A program made the position numbers and the translations under genes. 64,000 nt of DNA, taken from NCBI RefSeq assembly GCF_014203325.1, contig NZ_JACHIV010000001.1, positions 5,085,501 to 5,149,500 of the forward strand. The letters are read 5' to 3'. The stretch is from Saccharopolyspora gloriosae. GTDB taxonomy: Bacteria; Actinomycetota; Actinomycetes; Mycobacteriales; Pseudonocardiaceae. Shown in pieces: positions 1 through 10,009 of the stretch. Below the pieces are notes generated by a model. The model searched no databases and was not told the DNA's origin. It was given only the letters and a program-made list of their open reading frames with translations. The stretch's first letter is position 1. Each line of letters opens with the position of its first letter.

Positions 1-1263
1 ACCGCTGACCGCGCCCTCCGCGCCGAACTCGGTCGTGATCAGCGGGACCAGGTCGTCACCGGGCCGCACCGGCGTGCCGTGGTGGATCTCGTAGCCGGTG
101 ACCGCCTCGCCGAGCGCGGTGCCGCTCGGGGTGCGCAGCGTCTTCTTCGGCTCGAACTCGATCTCCAGGTCGAGCAGCCCGAGGCCGTCGACGGCACCGC
201 CCCCGGACTCGACCTCGTCGGTGATCCGCCGGGACAGCATCTGGAAACCACCGCAGATCCCGAACACCGGCAGTCCCGCCCGCGCGTGCGCCAGCACCCC
301 GTCGGCGAGCCCGGTCCGGTGCAGCCACGCCAAGTCCTCGACGGTCGCCTTGGAACCGGGCAGCACCACCAGGTCCGCGTCGGTCAGCCGGGACGGTTCG
401 GTCACGAACCGCACGGCCACGCCCGGTTCCGCCGCCAGCGCCTCGATGTCGGTGGCGTTGGAGATGCGCGGCAGCTTCGGCACCGCGACCCGCAGCCACT
501 GGTCGCCCAGCGGCGGCGCCGGATTGCCCACCACGCCGTCGGCGACGTACGACAACGAGTCCTCGGCGTCGAGCCACAGCTCCTCCGACCAGGGCAGCAC
601 GCCCTGCACGGGACGGCCGGTCAACGCCCGCACCTGCTCCAGGCCCGGTTCCAGCAGCGCCGGATCACCGCGGAACTTGTTGATCACGAACCCGGACACC
701 AGCGCCTGATCGGCCGCGTCCAGCAGCGCCAACGTGCCGTAGAGCGCGGCGAACACGCCGCCCCGGTCGATGTCGCCGACCACCAGCACCGGCAGCCGCG
801 CGGCCTGAGCGAGGCCCATGTTCGCGATGTCGGTCGCCCGCAGGTTGATCTCCGCGGGCGACCCGGCGCCCTCGCAGATCACCTGGTCGTAGTCGCCCCG
901 CAATCCGTCCAAAGTGGACGACACGGTCTCCAGCAGAGCCGCTTTGCGCTCCCGGTAGGACAACGCGGTGACCTCACCGGCCACCTCGCCCAGCACCACG
1001 ACCTGCGAACTGCGGTCCCCGCCGGGCTTGAGCAGCACCGGGTTGAACCGCACCGACGGCTCCAGCCCGCACGCCGCCGCCTGCACCGCCTGCGCCCGGC
1101 CGATCTCGCCGCCGTCCGGGCACACCACGGAGTTGTTCGACATGTTCTGCGCCTTGAACGGCGCCACCCGCACGCCCGAGCGCGCCAGCCAGCGGCAGAT
1201 CCCGGCGACCAGGACGCTCTTGCCCGCGTCCGAGGTCGTCCCGGCGACCAGCAGCCCGCTCAC
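1..1263 (-). CDS. cobQ: Cobyric acid synthase CobQ (partial, C-terminus outside window)
   Basis: Amidates the side-chain carboxylates of adenosylcobyrinic a,c-diamide using glutamine and ATP, a cytoplasmic step of cobalamin synthesis. The visible 421 codons hold an N-terminal BioD-like P-loop (GTTSDAGKS, residues 8-16), an [10 protein letters not shown] motif, and a C-terminal class I glutamine amidotransferase domain with nucleophile Cys337 in GICGGFQML and a YEIHHG motif with His394/395. The family is about 490-510 residues, so roughly 70-90 residues lie beyond the left edge. The GTG start overlaps the TGA of map as GTGA, implying translational coupling. Identification is firm; whether other cob genes follow cannot be seen. 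Confidence 0.93.
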   Translation of the reverse strand, partial: MSGLLVAGTTSDAGKSVLVAGICRWLARSGVRVAPFKAQNMSNNSVVCPDGGEIGRAQAVQAAACGLEPSVRFNPVLLKPGGDRSSQVVVLGEVAGEVTALSYRERKAALLETVSSTLDGLRGDYDQVICEGAGSPAEINLRATDIANMGLAQAARLPVLVVGDIDRGGVFAALYGTLALLDAADQALVSGFVINKFRGDPALLEPGLEQVRALTGRPVQGVLPWSEELWLDAEDSLSYVADGVVGNPAPPLGDQWLRVAVPKLPRISNATDIEALAAEPGVAVRFVTEPSRLTDADLVVLPGSKATVEDLAWLHRTGLADGVLAHARAGLPVFGICGGFQMLSRRITDEVESGGGAVDGLGLLDLEIEFEPKKTLRTPSGTALGEAVTGYEIHHGTPVRPGDDLVPLITTEFGAEGAVSG

Positions 1264-2117
1264 GGCTGGGTGAGGATCTCGTTGCCGTCCTCGGTGATCA
1301 GGATGGTGTGCTCGAACTGCGCGGTCCACGACTTGTCCCGCGTGGTCACCGTCCAGCCGTCGCTCCACATGTCGTACTCGTGGGTGCCCAAGGTGATCAT
1401 CGGCTCGATGGTGAACGTCATGCCCGGCTCCAGCACGGTCTGCACCGACGGCTCGTCGTAGTGCAGCACCACCAGCCCGGAGTGGAACGAGCGGCCGATG
1501 CCGTGCCCGGTGAAGTCCCGCACCACGCCGTAGCCGAAGCGCTTCGCGTAGGACTCGATGACCCGCCCGACCACGTTGAGCTGACGGCCCGGCTTCGCCG
1601 CCTTGATGCCGCGCATCGTCGCCTCGTGGGTGCGCTCCACCAGCAGCCGCACCTCCTCCGACGCCTCACCTGCGATGAAGGTGGCGTTGGTGTCGCCGTG
1701 CACGCCACCGATGAAGCCGGTGACGTCGACGTTGACGATGTCGCCGTCCTCGATCACCGTCGAGTCCGGGATGCCGTGGCAGATGACCTCGTTCAGCGAG
1801 GTGCAGCAGGACTTCGGGAAGTTCCGGTAGCCCAGCGTCGACGGGTACACGCCGTTGTCCACGAAGAACTGGTGCACGACCTCGTCGATGCGGTCGGTGG
1901 TGACACCGGGCTCGATGGTCTTGCCCGCGAGCTGCAGCGCCTGCGCCGCGAGCCTGCTCGCCACCCGCATCGCCTCGATGACCTCGGGCGGCTGCACGTC
2001 CGGGTCGGTGTTGCGGCGCGGAGCGGGCTTGTCGACGTATTCGGGCCGCTCGATCGTCACCGGCACCGGCCGGCGGGGCGTCTGGACTCCTGGCTGCAAC
2101 GGTGCGCGTACGGGCAT
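1260..2117 (-). CDS. map: Methionine aminopeptidase, type I
   Basis: Removes the initiator methionine from nascent proteins. The 285-residue product has the pita-bread fold metal ligands: two Asp in VNVDVTGF and GVHGDTN, His in [11 protein letters not shown], and Glu in FTIEPMI and QFEHTIL. An N-terminal extension of about 40 residues rich in Pro and Arg precedes the catalytic domain, as in the actinobacterial MapB form. The ATG at 2117 was chosen because further upstream extension would run into the vapC gene. Its stop overlaps the GTG of cobQ by 4 bp. Position matches M. tuberculosis mapB (Rv2861c) from memory. Confidence 0.95.
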   Translation of the reverse strand: MPVRAPLQPGVQTPRRPVPVTIERPEYVDKPAPRRNTDPDVQPPEVIEAMRVASRLAAQALQLAGKTIEPGVTTDRIDEVVHQFFVDNGVYPSTLGYRNFPKSCCTSLNEVICHGIPDSTVIEDGDIVNVDVTGFIGGVHGDTNATFIAGEASEEVRLLVERTHEATMRGIKAAKPGRQLNVVGRVIESYAKRFGYGVVRDFTGHGIGRSFHSGLVVLHYDEPSVQTVLEPGMTFTIEPMITLGTHEYDMWSDGWTVTTRDKSWTAQFEHTILITEDGNEILTQP

Positions 2118-2236
2118 GCCCTTCACTCTAGAACGTGGGATCCGGGCTCGACCGCTCCCCGTCCCGCCGCGCCGCCCCCGGGGCGACGAGCCACCCGCAC
2201 AGGCGACGAGCGGCGCGTTCCGGCTGGTCAGCTCGC

Positions 2237-2629
2237 TCAGGCGCCGGGCGAGGCGGTGGCGAGCCCTTCCTCTTCCGCCGCGGCCAGCAGCGCCTTGTCG
2301 TAGGAGACGTAGGCGTGCAACCCCTCGCGGATCTTGCACGCGGACGCGAGGTGGATCGCCTCCAGCGGGCTCACCTGCGACCGCAGGCCCGCCGCGGTGT
2401 CCAGCACGTCCTGCTTCACCGGCAACCGGTCCAGCTTCGACAGGATGATCGAGGCCAGGTCCTCGATGGCCGGGCCGAACTCGCGGAACGTGCGCAGCAC
2501 GTCGACCTGCGAGACGGCGCTGGTGATGCGGGGCTGCTCCAGCCGGGCCTGCACCCATTCGCTGAGCGCCTTGCTCTCCGGCTCTGGGGCGATCAGCTTC
2601 ACCAGCGCGGAGGAATCGAAGTAGATCAA
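2237..2629 (-). CDS. vapC: VapC-type PIN-domain ribonuclease toxin
   Basis: Likely Mg-dependent endoribonuclease toxin of a type II toxin-antitoxin pair. The 130-residue protein has the PIN acidic residues: Asp5 in [11 protein letters not shown], an acidic residue in SQVDVLRTF, Glu in [11 protein letters not shown], and Asp in YVSYDKALL. Length is typical for VapC. Its ATG overlaps the TGA of the upstream antitoxin gene by 4 bp, so the pair is cotranscribed and translationally coupled. The target RNA cannot be deduced from sequence. It sits between map and the penicillin-binding lipoprotein gene, where M. tuberculosis also carries a vapBC pair (from memory, vapBC23). Confidence 0.88.
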   Translation of the reverse strand: MIYFDSSALVKLIAPEPESKALSEWVQARLEQPRITSAVSQVDVLRTFREFGPAIEDLASIILSKLDRLPVKQDVLDTAAGLRSQVSPLEAIHLASACKIREGLHAYVSYDKALLAAAEEEGLATASPGA

Positions 2630-2931
2630 AGCCGCTCCTGTTCACGTCGGTCGTCGCCCGGCGGCGTCCTGCCCGGTCCCGGTTCGTCCCAGGCCCGCGC
2701 GTCGAACTCACCGGTCTCCGGGTCGCCCGGTTCCGGCAGGTCGCCGCCGTCGCCGGGGATGAGTTCCCCGGCGGCGATCAATTCGTCGTAGAGCGAATGC
2801 GCGCGTGAAGGCGGGTTGAGGACCGCGACCGTCCGGCCGCGGTCCGTCACCAGGATCGACTCACCGGTCGCCACCCGCTTGAGGTAGCGGCTGGCGTTCT
2901 GCCGCAGTTCCCGGACCCCGATCCGCTCCAT
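2626..2931 (-). CDS. vapB: Phd/YefM-type antitoxin (VapB)
   Basis: The 101-residue protein begins with a Phd/YefM-like DNA-binding fold: [17 protein letters not shown], then [15 protein letters not shown]. The C-terminal half is acidic and Pro/Gly-rich, likely disordered until bound to the toxin. It should neutralise the VapC PIN nuclease and repress the operon. A perfect 6-3-6 palindrome lies 7-21 bp upstream of its ATG, a plausible autoregulatory operator. It overlaps vapC by 4 bp (ATGA). Specific pairing with VapC is inferred from operon structure. Confidence 0.85.
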   Translation of the reverse strand: MERIGVRELRQNASRYLKRVATGESILVTDRGRTVAVLNPPSRAHSLYDELIAAGELIPGDGGDLPEPGDPETGEFDARAWDEPGPGRTPPGDDRREQERL

Positions 2932-2937
2932 GAGCTA

Positions 2938-2952
2938 CAACGTAGCACGTTG
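2938..2952 (-). promoter_or_regulatory. Candidate VapBC operator palindrome
   Basis: CAACGT-AGC-ACGTTG is a perfect 6-3-6 inverted repeat just upstream of the vapB start and 3 bp from the end of the penicillin-binding protein gene. A second overlapping inverted repeat, GCTAC-AAC-GTAGC, lies at 2934-2946. Phd-family antitoxins bind such palindromes over their own promoters. Binding here is inferred from position and symmetry. Confidence 0.6.
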
Positions 2953-2955
2953 ACT

Positions 2956-4791
2956 TCACGGCGTGTTCGACAAGAAGCTCTCCGCTACCTGCACGGCCGG
3001 CTTCGACTCGCCCGAGTCCTCCAGCAGCACCGCGAAGGCCAGGTCACCGCGGTAACCGACGAACCAGCCGTGCGAATGGGTGCCGTCCCCGAACTGCGCG
3101 GTGCCCGTCTTGCCCGCGACCTCACCCGCGCTCGCGGCCCCGGTGGCCGTCCCGGACAGCACGACCTCCCGCATCATCGGGCGCAGCTGCTCCAGCGTCT
3201 TCGGCGACAGCGGAGCCACCTGCGCGTCGGCCTTCGTCTCCGCGCCCTCGATCAGCTTCGGCGTGGGCATCGACCCGTTCGCCACCGTCGCCGAGGCCAG
3301 CGCCATCCCGAACGGGCTGGCCAGCACGGTGCCTTGCCCGAACCCGTTCGCCGCGCGACCCGTCGTGTTCTCCGCGGGCGGAGCCTGACCGGTGATCGTC
3401 GTGATGCCCGGCACCTCGAAGTCGACGCCGATGCCGAGCTGCCGGGCCATGTCGGTCAGCGCCTGCGCGGGCAGGTCCACCGCGAGCTGCGCGAACGTCG
3501 TGTTGCAGGACTTCGCGAAGGCGGTGCGCAACGGCACCACGCCCAGGTCGAAGTCCTTGTCGTTGGGGATCGTGCGACCGTCGAACACCTTGCTCTTCGG
3601 GCACTCCACCGGCGCGTCGATGCTGACCTTGCCCGATTCCAGCCCCGCAGCCGCGGTCGCGATCTTGAAGGTGGAGCCGGGCGGGAACTGGCCGCTCAGC
3701 GCGGGTGAACCCTGCGCGTCGGCCGGGTCGTTCTGGGCCACCGCGAGCACACCGCCCGTGGAAGGCTGCAACGCGACGATCATCGCCGCCTGCGGCACCG
3801 GCGCCACCGCCTGCTCCGCGGCCCGCTGCACGCGGTCGCTGAGCGTGGTGCGCACCTGCTCCACCGGCCGCGACGGCTCCTCCTGCAGGACCTCGACGGG
3901 CGCACCGCTCGCGTCGGCGGTCGCGACGCTCCACCCGGAGTTCGCCGCGATCTGCTCGTCGACCTGCTCGGACACCCCGTCCAGCACCTGCGCGGCGTAC
4001 CCGCGCTCGGCGGTCACCAGCTTCGGCTGCGCCGGGAAGCGCACGCCCGGCAGGTCGTAGATCGCCGGACGCACCTGGTCGTAGTCGGCTTGGCGCAGCG
4101 AGACCACCACGTAGGGCTGGCCGGGCGGCGTGCGGCCGACACCGTCCAAGATCGTCTGCTGGGTGATCTCCGGGTCGACCGGCTTGAGGCCGTCCGCCAA
4201 CCGCCCCGCGACGCCCGGCAGGTCTCCGGCCTGCTGCGGGTCGAGGCTGACCGTGACGATCTGCTCCGACCGCATCAGCTCGGCACCATCGCGGTCCAGC
4301 ACCGGCTGGGGTTCCGGGCGCTGCTCGTTGAGCACCAGCCGCTGGTCCGGCCCCAGCTTCGGGTGCAGCACCGACGGCGCCCAGTGCACCTTCCAGCCGT
4401 CGTCGGACTCGGTGAGCTCGAACGCGCCCTGGTACCGCCAGGCGCGGCCATCGCCCAGATCCCAATCCGCGTCGAACGTGGCGCGGGCAGGGGCGCCGCC
4501 CTCGTCCTCGACGACGTTGGTCACGGTGAACCGCACCGCCTGCGGCGACAGGCCGTCGCGAGCTCCGTCGAGCGCCTGCCGGGCCTGCTGGGGAGCGTCG
4601 GTCCGGCCCGCGGCGCCCGCGCTGTCACCCGCGGCGAACGTGCTCAGGAACGAGGAGGCGACCTCCTGGGCGGAAGGACCGGACTCGAACACGCCGCAGC
4701 CCGAGACGGGGAGGGTCAGCGCCAGACCGGTTAACGCGGCGAGGGCCCGCGAACGCGAGCCCCGCTGGGGGAAGATCCGTGAGGAACGCAC
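2956..4791 (-). CDS. Penicillin-binding lipoprotein (class B transpeptidase)
   Basis: Peptidoglycan DD-transpeptidase predicted to be anchored to the outer face of the membrane. From the GTG at 4791 (611 aa) it has a signal peptide ending in a lipobox (LPVSGC, Cys32), an NTF2-like MecA-type N-terminal domain, a PBP dimerisation domain, and a transpeptidase domain with S373-T-F-K376 (SxxK), S428-C-N430 (SxN) and K561-T-G563. All catalytic motifs are intact. It resembles M. tuberculosis Rv2864c in domain order and neighbourhood. A TTG nine codons upstream (4818) is an alternative start. Neither start has a strong ribosome binding site. The vapBC pair lies immediately downstream on the same strand. 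Confidence 0.92.
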   Translation of the reverse strand: MRSSRIFPQRGSRSRALAALTGLALTLPVSGCGVFESGPSAQEVASSFLSTFAAGDSAGAAGRTDAPQQARQALDGARDGLSPQAVRFTVTNVVEDEGGAPARATFDADWDLGDGRAWRYQGAFELTESDDGWKVHWAPSVLHPKLGPDQRLVLNEQRPEPQPVLDRDGAELMRSEQIVTVSLDPQQAGDLPGVAGRLADGLKPVDPEITQQTILDGVGRTPPGQPYVVVSLRQADYDQVRPAIYDLPGVRFPAQPKLVTAERGYAAQVLDGVSEQVDEQIAANSGWSVATADASGAPVEVLQEEPSRPVEQVRTTLSDRVQRAAEQAVAPVPQAAMIVALQPSTGGVLAVAQNDPADAQGSPALSGQFPPGSTFKIATAAAGLESGKVSIDAPVECPKSKVFDGRTIPNDKDFDLGVVPLRTAFAKSCNTTFAQLAVDLPAQALTDMARQLGIGVDFEVPGITTITGQAPPAENTTGRAANGFGQGTVLASPFGMALASATVANGSMPTPKLIEGAETKADAQVAPLSPKTLEQLRPMMREVVLSGTATGAASAGEVAGKTGTAQFGDGTHSHGWFVGYRGDLAFAVLLEDSGESKPAVQVAESFLSNTP

Positions 4792-4885
4792 CCCGCGAAG
4801 TATGCCGAAGTCGACCAAGGCTTCCGAGCGCCCACCCGGTTGGTCCTGTGCCCGGGGCTTTCGGAGGTTCGTCCGACTCGGCGCC

Positions 4886-5752
4886 TCAGAACAGGACGGT
4901 GCTGAACGTGCCGGCCTGCTGGAAGCCGACCTTGCCGTAGGCGACCCTGGCCGCGATGTTGAAGCCGTTCACGTACAGGCTCGCGGCCCGCCCCAGACCG
5001 CGGACCAGGTGGTCGGCGACGGCGGCCGTGCCTGCCGTGCCCAACCCGGAGCTGCGCTTGTCCGGGTGCACCCAGACGCCCTGGATCTGCCCGACGGCCT
5101 GCGACATCGCGCCGATCTCCGCCTTGAACACGACCTCGCCGTGCTCGAAGCGGGCGAACGCCCGTCCCGCCGCGATCAGCTCCGCCACCCGAGCGCGGTA
5201 TCCGGCGGCACCGCCGTCGCGGGACGGGTCGACGCCGACCTCCTCGGTGAACATGGCGACCGCCGCGGGCAGGTAGCGGTCCAGCTCCTCCGGGCGGACC
5301 TGGCGGACCAGCGGGTCAGGGCGCACGGCGGGATCACCGGACAGGACCATCAGCGGCTGCTGCTCGCGCACTTCGCGCGCGGGACCCCACTGGGCGGCGA
5401 GCTCGTCCCACAGCGCCAGCACCTGCTCGGCCGGGCCGACCAGCGAGGAGCACACCCTGCGACGGCGCAACACCCGATCGGCGAACGCCCGCATCGCGTC
5501 CGGTCCCCCGGACAGCGGAATGAGGTTGACGCCGGAGAAGCAGAGCCCGTCGAGCCTGCTGCCGTAACCCCAGACCTCGCCGCCGAGCCTGCTCGGCCGA
5601 AGCCCGGCGGGTTCCACCCTGGACGCCACCATGCAGGCCGCGACCGGGTCCCTGGCCAGCGCCGCGCGGACCTGGACCGCGTCCCGATCCTCCAGCAGGC
5701 GGGCACCGACGAGCTTCAGCACGGGTAAAGACTGCCAGACCGAACGGCCCAC
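4886..5752 (-). CDS. GNAT-family N-acetyltransferase with DUF4081-like N-terminus
   Basis: Two-part protein: an N-terminal region of about 130 residues like DUF4081 (ARDPVAACMVASRVE, GLCFSGVNLIPL) and a C-terminal GNAT fold with the acetyl-CoA motif GVWVHPDKRSSGLG and the late strand YVNGFNIAARVAYGKVGF. The acceptor is unknown. It lies between the penicillin-binding lipoprotein and ispG, as does Rv2867c in M. tuberculosis from memory. The GTG at 5752 (288 aa) was preferred because AGGGG lies just upstream. A GTG at 5722 and one at 5788 are alternatives. Function beyond acyltransferase is not inferred. Confidence 0.85.
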   Translation of the reverse strand: MGRSVWQSLPVLKLVGARLLEDRDAVQVRAALARDPVAACMVASRVEPAGLRPSRLGGEVWGYGSRLDGLCFSGVNLIPLSGGPDAMRAFADRVLRRRRVCSSLVGPAEQVLALWDELAAQWGPAREVREQQPLMVLSGDPAVRPDPLVRQVRPEELDRYLPAAVAMFTEEVGVDPSRDGGAAGYRARVAELIAAGRAFARFEHGEVVFKAEIGAMSQAVGQIQGVWVHPDKRSSGLGTAGTAAVADHLVRGLGRAASLYVNGFNIAARVAYGKVGFQQAGTFSTVLF

Positions 5753-5857
5753 GGGCTCCCCTGCCCGACGTACCCGGCGCACACCCACCGGGTATCACCC
5801 GAACGGCGTAGCGACGGAGGTGGCGCCACGATCAGCCACGACCGCCGCGAACGCGGA

Positions 5858-5888
5858 CCGCCCGCCGGAACCGGGCTCCGGCGGGCGG
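5858..5888 (-). terminator. Terminator hairpin downstream of ispG
   Basis: A 12-bp perfect stem (CCGCCCGCCGGA at 5858-5869 pairing with 5877-5888) with a 7-nt loop starts 10 bp past the ispG stop codon on the minus strand. There is no long T-tract, which is common for actinobacterial terminators. Confidence 0.7.
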
Positions 5889-5897
5889 GATCGATGA

Positions 5898-7055
5898 TCA
5901 GCCGACGGTGACGACGGGGCTGCCGTCGCCCTGCTCCTCGGCGCCCTCCATGGACTCCGCGATGCGCATGGCCTCTTCGATCAGGGTTTCCACGATCTTG
6001 GCCTCGGGCACGGTCTTGATGACCTCGCCCTTGACGAAGATCTGCCCCTTGCCGTTGCCGGAGGCGACACCGAGGTCGGCCTCGCGGGCCTCGCCCGGGC
6101 CGTTCACGACGCAGCCCATGACTGCGACGCGCAGCGGCACCTCCATGCCCTCCAGACCGGCGGTGACCTCCTCGGCCAGCGTGTAGACGTCGACCTGGGC
6201 ACGACCGCAGGACGGGCAGGAGACGATCTCCAGCTTGCGGGGGCGCAGGTTCAGCGACTGCAGGATCTGGGTGCCGACCTTGATCTCCTCGACCGGCGGC
6301 GCCGACAGCGAGACGCGGATCGTGTCCCCGATGCCCTGGCGCAGCAGCGAGCCGAACGCCACCGCGGACTTGATCGTGCCCTGGAACGCGGGACCGGCCT
6401 CGGTCACGCCCAGGTGCAGCGGGTAGTCGCACTGCTCGGCGAGGATCTCGTAGGCCCGCACCATCACGACCGGGTCGTTGTGCTTGACCGAGATCTTGAT
6501 GTCGTGGAAGTCGTGCTCGGCGAACAGGCCCGCCTCCCACAGCGCCGACTCGGCCAGCGCCTCCGGCACCGCCTTGCCGTACTTCTTCATCAGCCTCGGG
6601 TCCAGCGAACCGGCGTTGACGCCGATCCGGATCGGCGTGCCGTGGTCCTTCGCGGCGTGCGCGATCTCCTTGACCTGGTCGTCGAACTTGCGGATGTTGC
6701 CGGGGTTGACCCGCACCGCCGCGCAGCCCGCCTCGATGGCGGCGAAGACGTACTTCGGCTGGAAGTGGATGTCGGCGATCACCGGGATCTTCGACTTCTG
6801 CGCGATCGCGGGCAGCGCGTCGGCGTCATCGGCGCTGGGACAGGCCACGCGCACGATGTCGCAGCCGGAGGCGGTGAGCTCCGCGATCTGCTGCAGCGTG
6901 CCGTTGATGTCGGCGGTGTTGGTGGTGGTCATGCTCTGCACGGAGATCGGGTGGTCGCTGCCCACTCCGACCGGACCGACCTGCAACTGCCGGGTCTTGC
7001 GCCGTTCGCCCAGTGTCGGGGCGGGTGCTGCGGGCATCCCCAGATCGACGGTCAT
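5898..7055 (-). CDS. ispG: 4-hydroxy-3-methylbut-2-enyl diphosphate synthase IspG (GcpE)
   Basis: Penultimate enzyme of the MEP isoprenoid pathway; reductively converts MEcPP to HMBPP with a [4Fe-4S] cluster. The 385-residue protein shows the TIM-barrel core ([42 protein letters not shown]) and the cluster cysteines in [10 protein letters not shown] and [16 protein letters not shown], plus a partner Glu. The ATG is preceded by GAGAGGAA at good spacing. It lies downstream of rip1 and dxr on the same strand, but a 354-bp gap with two inverted repeats suggests its own promoter. Length is normal for actinobacteria. Confidence 0.97.
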   Translation of the reverse strand: MTVDLGMPAAPAPTLGERRKTRQLQVGPVGVGSDHPISVQSMTTTNTADINGTLQQIAELTASGCDIVRVACPSADDADALPAIAQKSKIPVIADIHFQPKYVFAAIEAGCAAVRVNPGNIRKFDDQVKEIAHAAKDHGTPIRIGVNAGSLDPRLMKKYGKAVPEALAESALWEAGLFAEHDFHDIKISVKHNDPVVMVRAYEILAEQCDYPLHLGVTEAGPAFQGTIKSAVAFGSLLRQGIGDTIRVSLSAPPVEEIKVGTQILQSLNLRPRKLEIVSCPSCGRAQVDVYTLAEEVTAGLEGMEVPLRVAVMGCVVNGPGEAREADLGVASGNGKGQIFVKGEVIKTVPEAKIVETLIEEAMRIAESMEGAEEQGDGSPVVTVG

Positions 7056-7183
7056 CGATTCCTCTCCACCTTTGCGCTGCGCGGATGCGCTGATGAGTGA
7101 CGGCGGGGCGAGGTGATTCCTACCGCACCCCCGCGGACGGGACGGCTCAGCGACGAGCGTGCCGACACCGCTCCGGGAAACCC

Positions 7184-7201
7184 CTCGGAGGGATCTCCGA
7201 G
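7184..7201. promoter_or_regulatory. Inverted repeat in the rip1-ispG spacer
   Basis: CTCGGAG-GGAT-CTCCGAG is a perfect 7-bp stem with a 4-nt loop in the 354-bp gap between rip1 and ispG. It could be a short rip1 terminator or part of the ispG leader. No T-tract follows on either strand. Confidence 0.35.
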
Positions 7202-7275
7202 CGTCCGGCGCGTGCCGTTCCGGGCCCCACGATACCGATAGCCACTCACCCGGTCAGGCAAGGTTCTCCCTCCAG

Positions 7276-7294
7276 TGATCACTGACCGTGATCA
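7276..7294. promoter_or_regulatory. Operator-like palindrome upstream of ispG
   Basis: TGATCAC-TGACC-GTGATCA is a perfect 7-5-7 inverted repeat about 220 bp upstream of the ispG start. Its symmetry and two-half-site spacing are typical of a dimeric repressor site. No regulator can be named. Confidence 0.4.
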
Positions 7295-7409
7295 TCGGTG
7301 GGCACCAGCGCGCCCCGCTCCTGTGTTCACCGACATTTCACGCTGAGGCCGGACCTCGCAACGACGAGCGGTGTTCGAACCCACCGGAACCGGCCACCGC
7401 CCGGCGCGA

Positions 7410-8693
7410 CTAGAGCAGCGTCACCGGGTTGACGACGTCGGCGACCAGCACCAGCAGCGAATACGCGATGAAGATCAACGTGACGCCGTACGCCAGCGGC
7501 ATCAGGCGAGCCGTGTCGAACGGACCCGGATCCGGCCTGCGCACCAGCTTCGCGATGCCCCGGCGCAAGGACTCCCACAGCGCACCGGCGATGTGCCCGC
7601 CGTCCAGCGGCAGGATCGGCAGCATGTTCATCACGAACAGCGAGAGGTTCACCGCCGCCAGCAGGTTCAGCATCGTGATCAGCCGCGCGCCCACGGACAC
7701 CTCGTCCATGGACAGCACCTCACCGCCGATGCGGCTGGCGCCCACGATGCCCACCGGCGAATCGTCGGACCGCTCCTGACCACCGATGGCCGAGATCAGG
7801 TCCGGCACCCGCTGCGGTAGCTCGACGATCTTCTGCGCCGTCAGGCTGACGAACCCGCCGATCGTGTGGGCCACCCCGGCGACGTCCTGGCGGACCAGCA
7901 CCGAGCTGGGCGAGAGCCCGAGGAACCCGACGACCTCGGTCTTGTCCGGCTCCTGCAGCGACGGGCGCTTGTCCTGGATCAGGTCGGCGTTCAGGGTCAG
8001 GCGCTCGTCGCCGCGCTCCACCACGACCGGCACCGCCCCGGACGACCCGCGGATGGCCAGCTGCAGGTCCGTCCACGAGGAGTACGGCTTGCCGTTGAAC
8101 TCGACGATCTTGTCGCCGGGCTGGAAACCAGCGGCGGCGGCGGGGGACTTCGGAGCACCGGCCGGGCAGTTCGCGGTGTCCTTCGCGTCCGCGGACACGA
8201 CGCACTCGCTGACCGACGCCACCGTCGTGGTCGGCTGCGGAGTGCCGTAGCCCATCAGGATCCCGGCGAAGATGAGCACCGCGAGGATCAGGTTCATGAA
8301 CGGCCCCGCAGCCATCACGATGATCCGCTTCCACGGTTTGCGCTGGTAGAACTGCCGATGCGCGTCCTCCGGCGTGACCTCTTCGGCCGCCGCCTCCCGC
8401 GCGTCCTCGATCATCACGCGCCACGGCGCCGAGGAGGCGGTGCGCCCGTACTCCTCGTCCCGCTTCGGCGGGAACATGCCGATCATCCGGATGAAGCCGC
8501 CGAACGGAATCAGCTTCACGCCGTACTCGGTCTCGCTGGTCTTGCGCGACCACACGGTGCGGCCGAAACCGACCATGTACTGGGTGACCTTGACCCCGAA
8601 CATCTTCGCGGTGAGCAGGTGACCGAGTTCATGCCAGGCGATGGACAGCAGCAGGCCCACGAAGAACAGGACGATGCCGACGATGACCAGCAT
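7410..8693 (-). CDS. rip1: Site-2 intramembrane zinc metalloprotease (Rip1/RseP family)
   Basis: Membrane-embedded protease for regulated intramembrane proteolysis; family members cleave anti-sigma factors and other single-pass substrates. The 427-residue product has HELGH at residues 21-25 in the first transmembrane helix, a central PDZ domain (GFQPGDKIVEFNGKPYSS), and the C-terminal LPLDGGH motif that supplies the third zinc ligand. The ATG at 8693 shares one base with the dxr stop (TGATG), so the two are cotranscribed. An upstream in-frame start would extend into dxr and is less likely. Homologous to M. tuberculosis Rv2869c. Confidence 0.93.
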   Translation of the reverse strand: MLVIVGIVLFFVGLLLSIAWHELGHLLTAKMFGVKVTQYMVGFGRTVWSRKTSETEYGVKLIPFGGFIRMIGMFPPKRDEEYGRTASSAPWRVMIEDAREAAAEEVTPEDAHRQFYQRKPWKRIIVMAAGPFMNLILAVLIFAGILMGYGTPQPTTTVASVSECVVSADAKDTANCPAGAPKSPAAAAGFQPGDKIVEFNGKPYSSWTDLQLAIRGSSGAVPVVVERGDERLTLNADLIQDKRPSLQEPDKTEVVGFLGLSPSSVLVRQDVAGVAHTIGGFVSLTAQKIVELPQRVPDLISAIGGQERSDDSPVGIVGASRIGGEVLSMDEVSVGARLITMLNLLAAVNLSLFVMNMLPILPLDGGHIAGALWESLRRGIAKLVRRPDPGPFDTARLMPLAYGVTLIFIAYSLLVLVADVVNPVTLL

Positions 8694-10009
8694 CACTGCC
8701 CCTTCCCGGCCGCCACGAGCTCGCGGGATTTCACTCGCGCCCACTCCTCTGCTGCGAAGACCTCATCGACGCTCTGCGGCTCACCGCGCCACTGGTCGGC
8801 CGCGGCGAGCGTTCGCTCCACAGTCTGCACGATGTCGGTGAAGCCGCTGTTGCCTTCGACGAAGGCGGCCAGCGCTTCCTCGTTCGCCGCGTTGAAGATC
8901 GCGGGCAGGCAGCCGCCGGTGGAACCGGCGTGACGGGCCAGCGACACCGCAGGGAACGCCTCGTCGTCGAGCGGTTCGAACGTCCACGAGGACGCCTCGG
9001 AGAACGACAGCGGCGGCGCGGCCTTCGCGATCCGGTGCGGCCAGTCCAGCCCCAGCGCGATCGGCAACCGCATGTTCGGCGGGCTGGCCTGCGCCAACGT
9101 GGAGCCGTCCACGAACGTGACCATCGAGTGCACGATCGACTGCGGGTGCACCACGACGTCGATGCGGTCGTAGTCCACGTCGAACAGCAACCGCGCCTCG
9201 ATCAGCTCCAGGCCCTTGTTCACCAGCGTGGCCGAGTTGATCGTGACGACCGTGCCCATCGCCCACGTCGGGTGTTTGAGCGCCTCCTGCAGCGTCACGC
9301 CCTCCAGCTCGTGGCGCTTGCGACCGCGGAACGGGCCACCGGAGGCGGTCAGCACCAACCGGTCCACCTCGTCGGCCTTGCCGCCCGCCAGGCACTGCGC
9401 CAGCGCGGAATGCTCGGAGTCCACCGGCACGATCTGGCCAGGCTTCGCCGCCCGCAGCACCAGCGAACCGCCCGCGACCAGCGATTCCTTGTTCGCCAGC
9501 GCCAGCGTCGCGCCCGACTCCAGCGCGGCCAGCGTCGGCTTGAGCCCGCGCGATCCGTCGACGGCGTTGAGCACCACGTCGGCGGGCGTGCGCTGCACCA
9601 GCTCCGTCGTCGCCTCCGGTCCCGCCAGCAGCTTCGGCAGCCGGAAGTCCCCGGTGGAGTAGCCGAGCCGCTGCGCCTCCGCGTACAGCGCGAGCTGCAC
9701 GTCCTCGGCCGCGGTGCCCTTGGCCACGGCCACCGCTTCGACTCCGAACTCCAAGGCCTGCGCGGCCAGCGCGGCCGGGTCGCTGCCGCCGGCGGCGAGG
9801 CCCGCGACGCGGAACCGGCCGGGGTTGTTCCGGATGACGTCCAGCGCCTGGGTCCCGATCGAACCGGTCGAACCGAGGATCAGCACGCTGCGCGGCGTCC
9901 CGCGTGCGGAGTCGTGCTCGGCGGCGGCACCTGCCGGGCCACCGGTTCCGGAGACGGGGGATTCGGGGCGCGCGCTCGAAGCGGGGGTCGCGGTGTCCAT
10001 CACCGCCAT
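8693..10009 (-). CDS. dxr: 1-deoxy-D-xylulose 5-phosphate reductoisomerase
   Basis: First committed enzyme of the MEP pathway, converting DXP to MEP with NADPH and a divalent metal. Motifs in order: NADPH-binding [25 protein letters not shown], metal and substrate residues in [26 protein letters not shown], and NKGLELIEA. At 438 residues it carries about 40 extra N-terminal residues rich in Ala, Ser, Gly and Pro. An in-frame ATG three codons in (10000) is an equally plausible start. It overlaps rip1 by one base. ispG lies downstream on the same strand, clustering two MEP enzymes. Confidence 0.96.
   Translation of the reverse strand: MAVMDTATPASSARPESPVSGTGGPAGAAAEHDSARGTPRSVLILGSTGSIGTQALDVIRNNPGRFRVAGLAAGGSDPAALAAQALEFGVEAVAVAKGTAAEDVQLALYAEAQRLGYSTGDFRLPKLLAGPEATTELVQRTPADVVLNAVDGSRGLKPTLAALESGATLALANKESLVAGGSLVLRAAKPGQIVPVDSEHSALAQCLAGGKADEVDRLVLTASGGPFRGRKRHELEGVTLQEALKHPTWAMGTVVTINSATLVNKGLELIEARLLFDVDYDRIDVVVHPQSIVHSMVTFVDGSTLAQASPPNMRLPIALGLDWPHRIAKAAPPLSFSEASSWTFEPLDDEAFPAVSLARHAGSTGGCLPAIFNAANEEALAAFVEGNSGFTDIVQTVERTLAAADQWRGEPQSVDEVFAAEEWARVKSRELVAAGKGQ

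Noticed and set aside
2118-2711. N-terminal extension of map over the vapC region
   Set aside because: The frame overlaps the toxin gene; the ATG at 2117 starts the family-conserved N-terminus.
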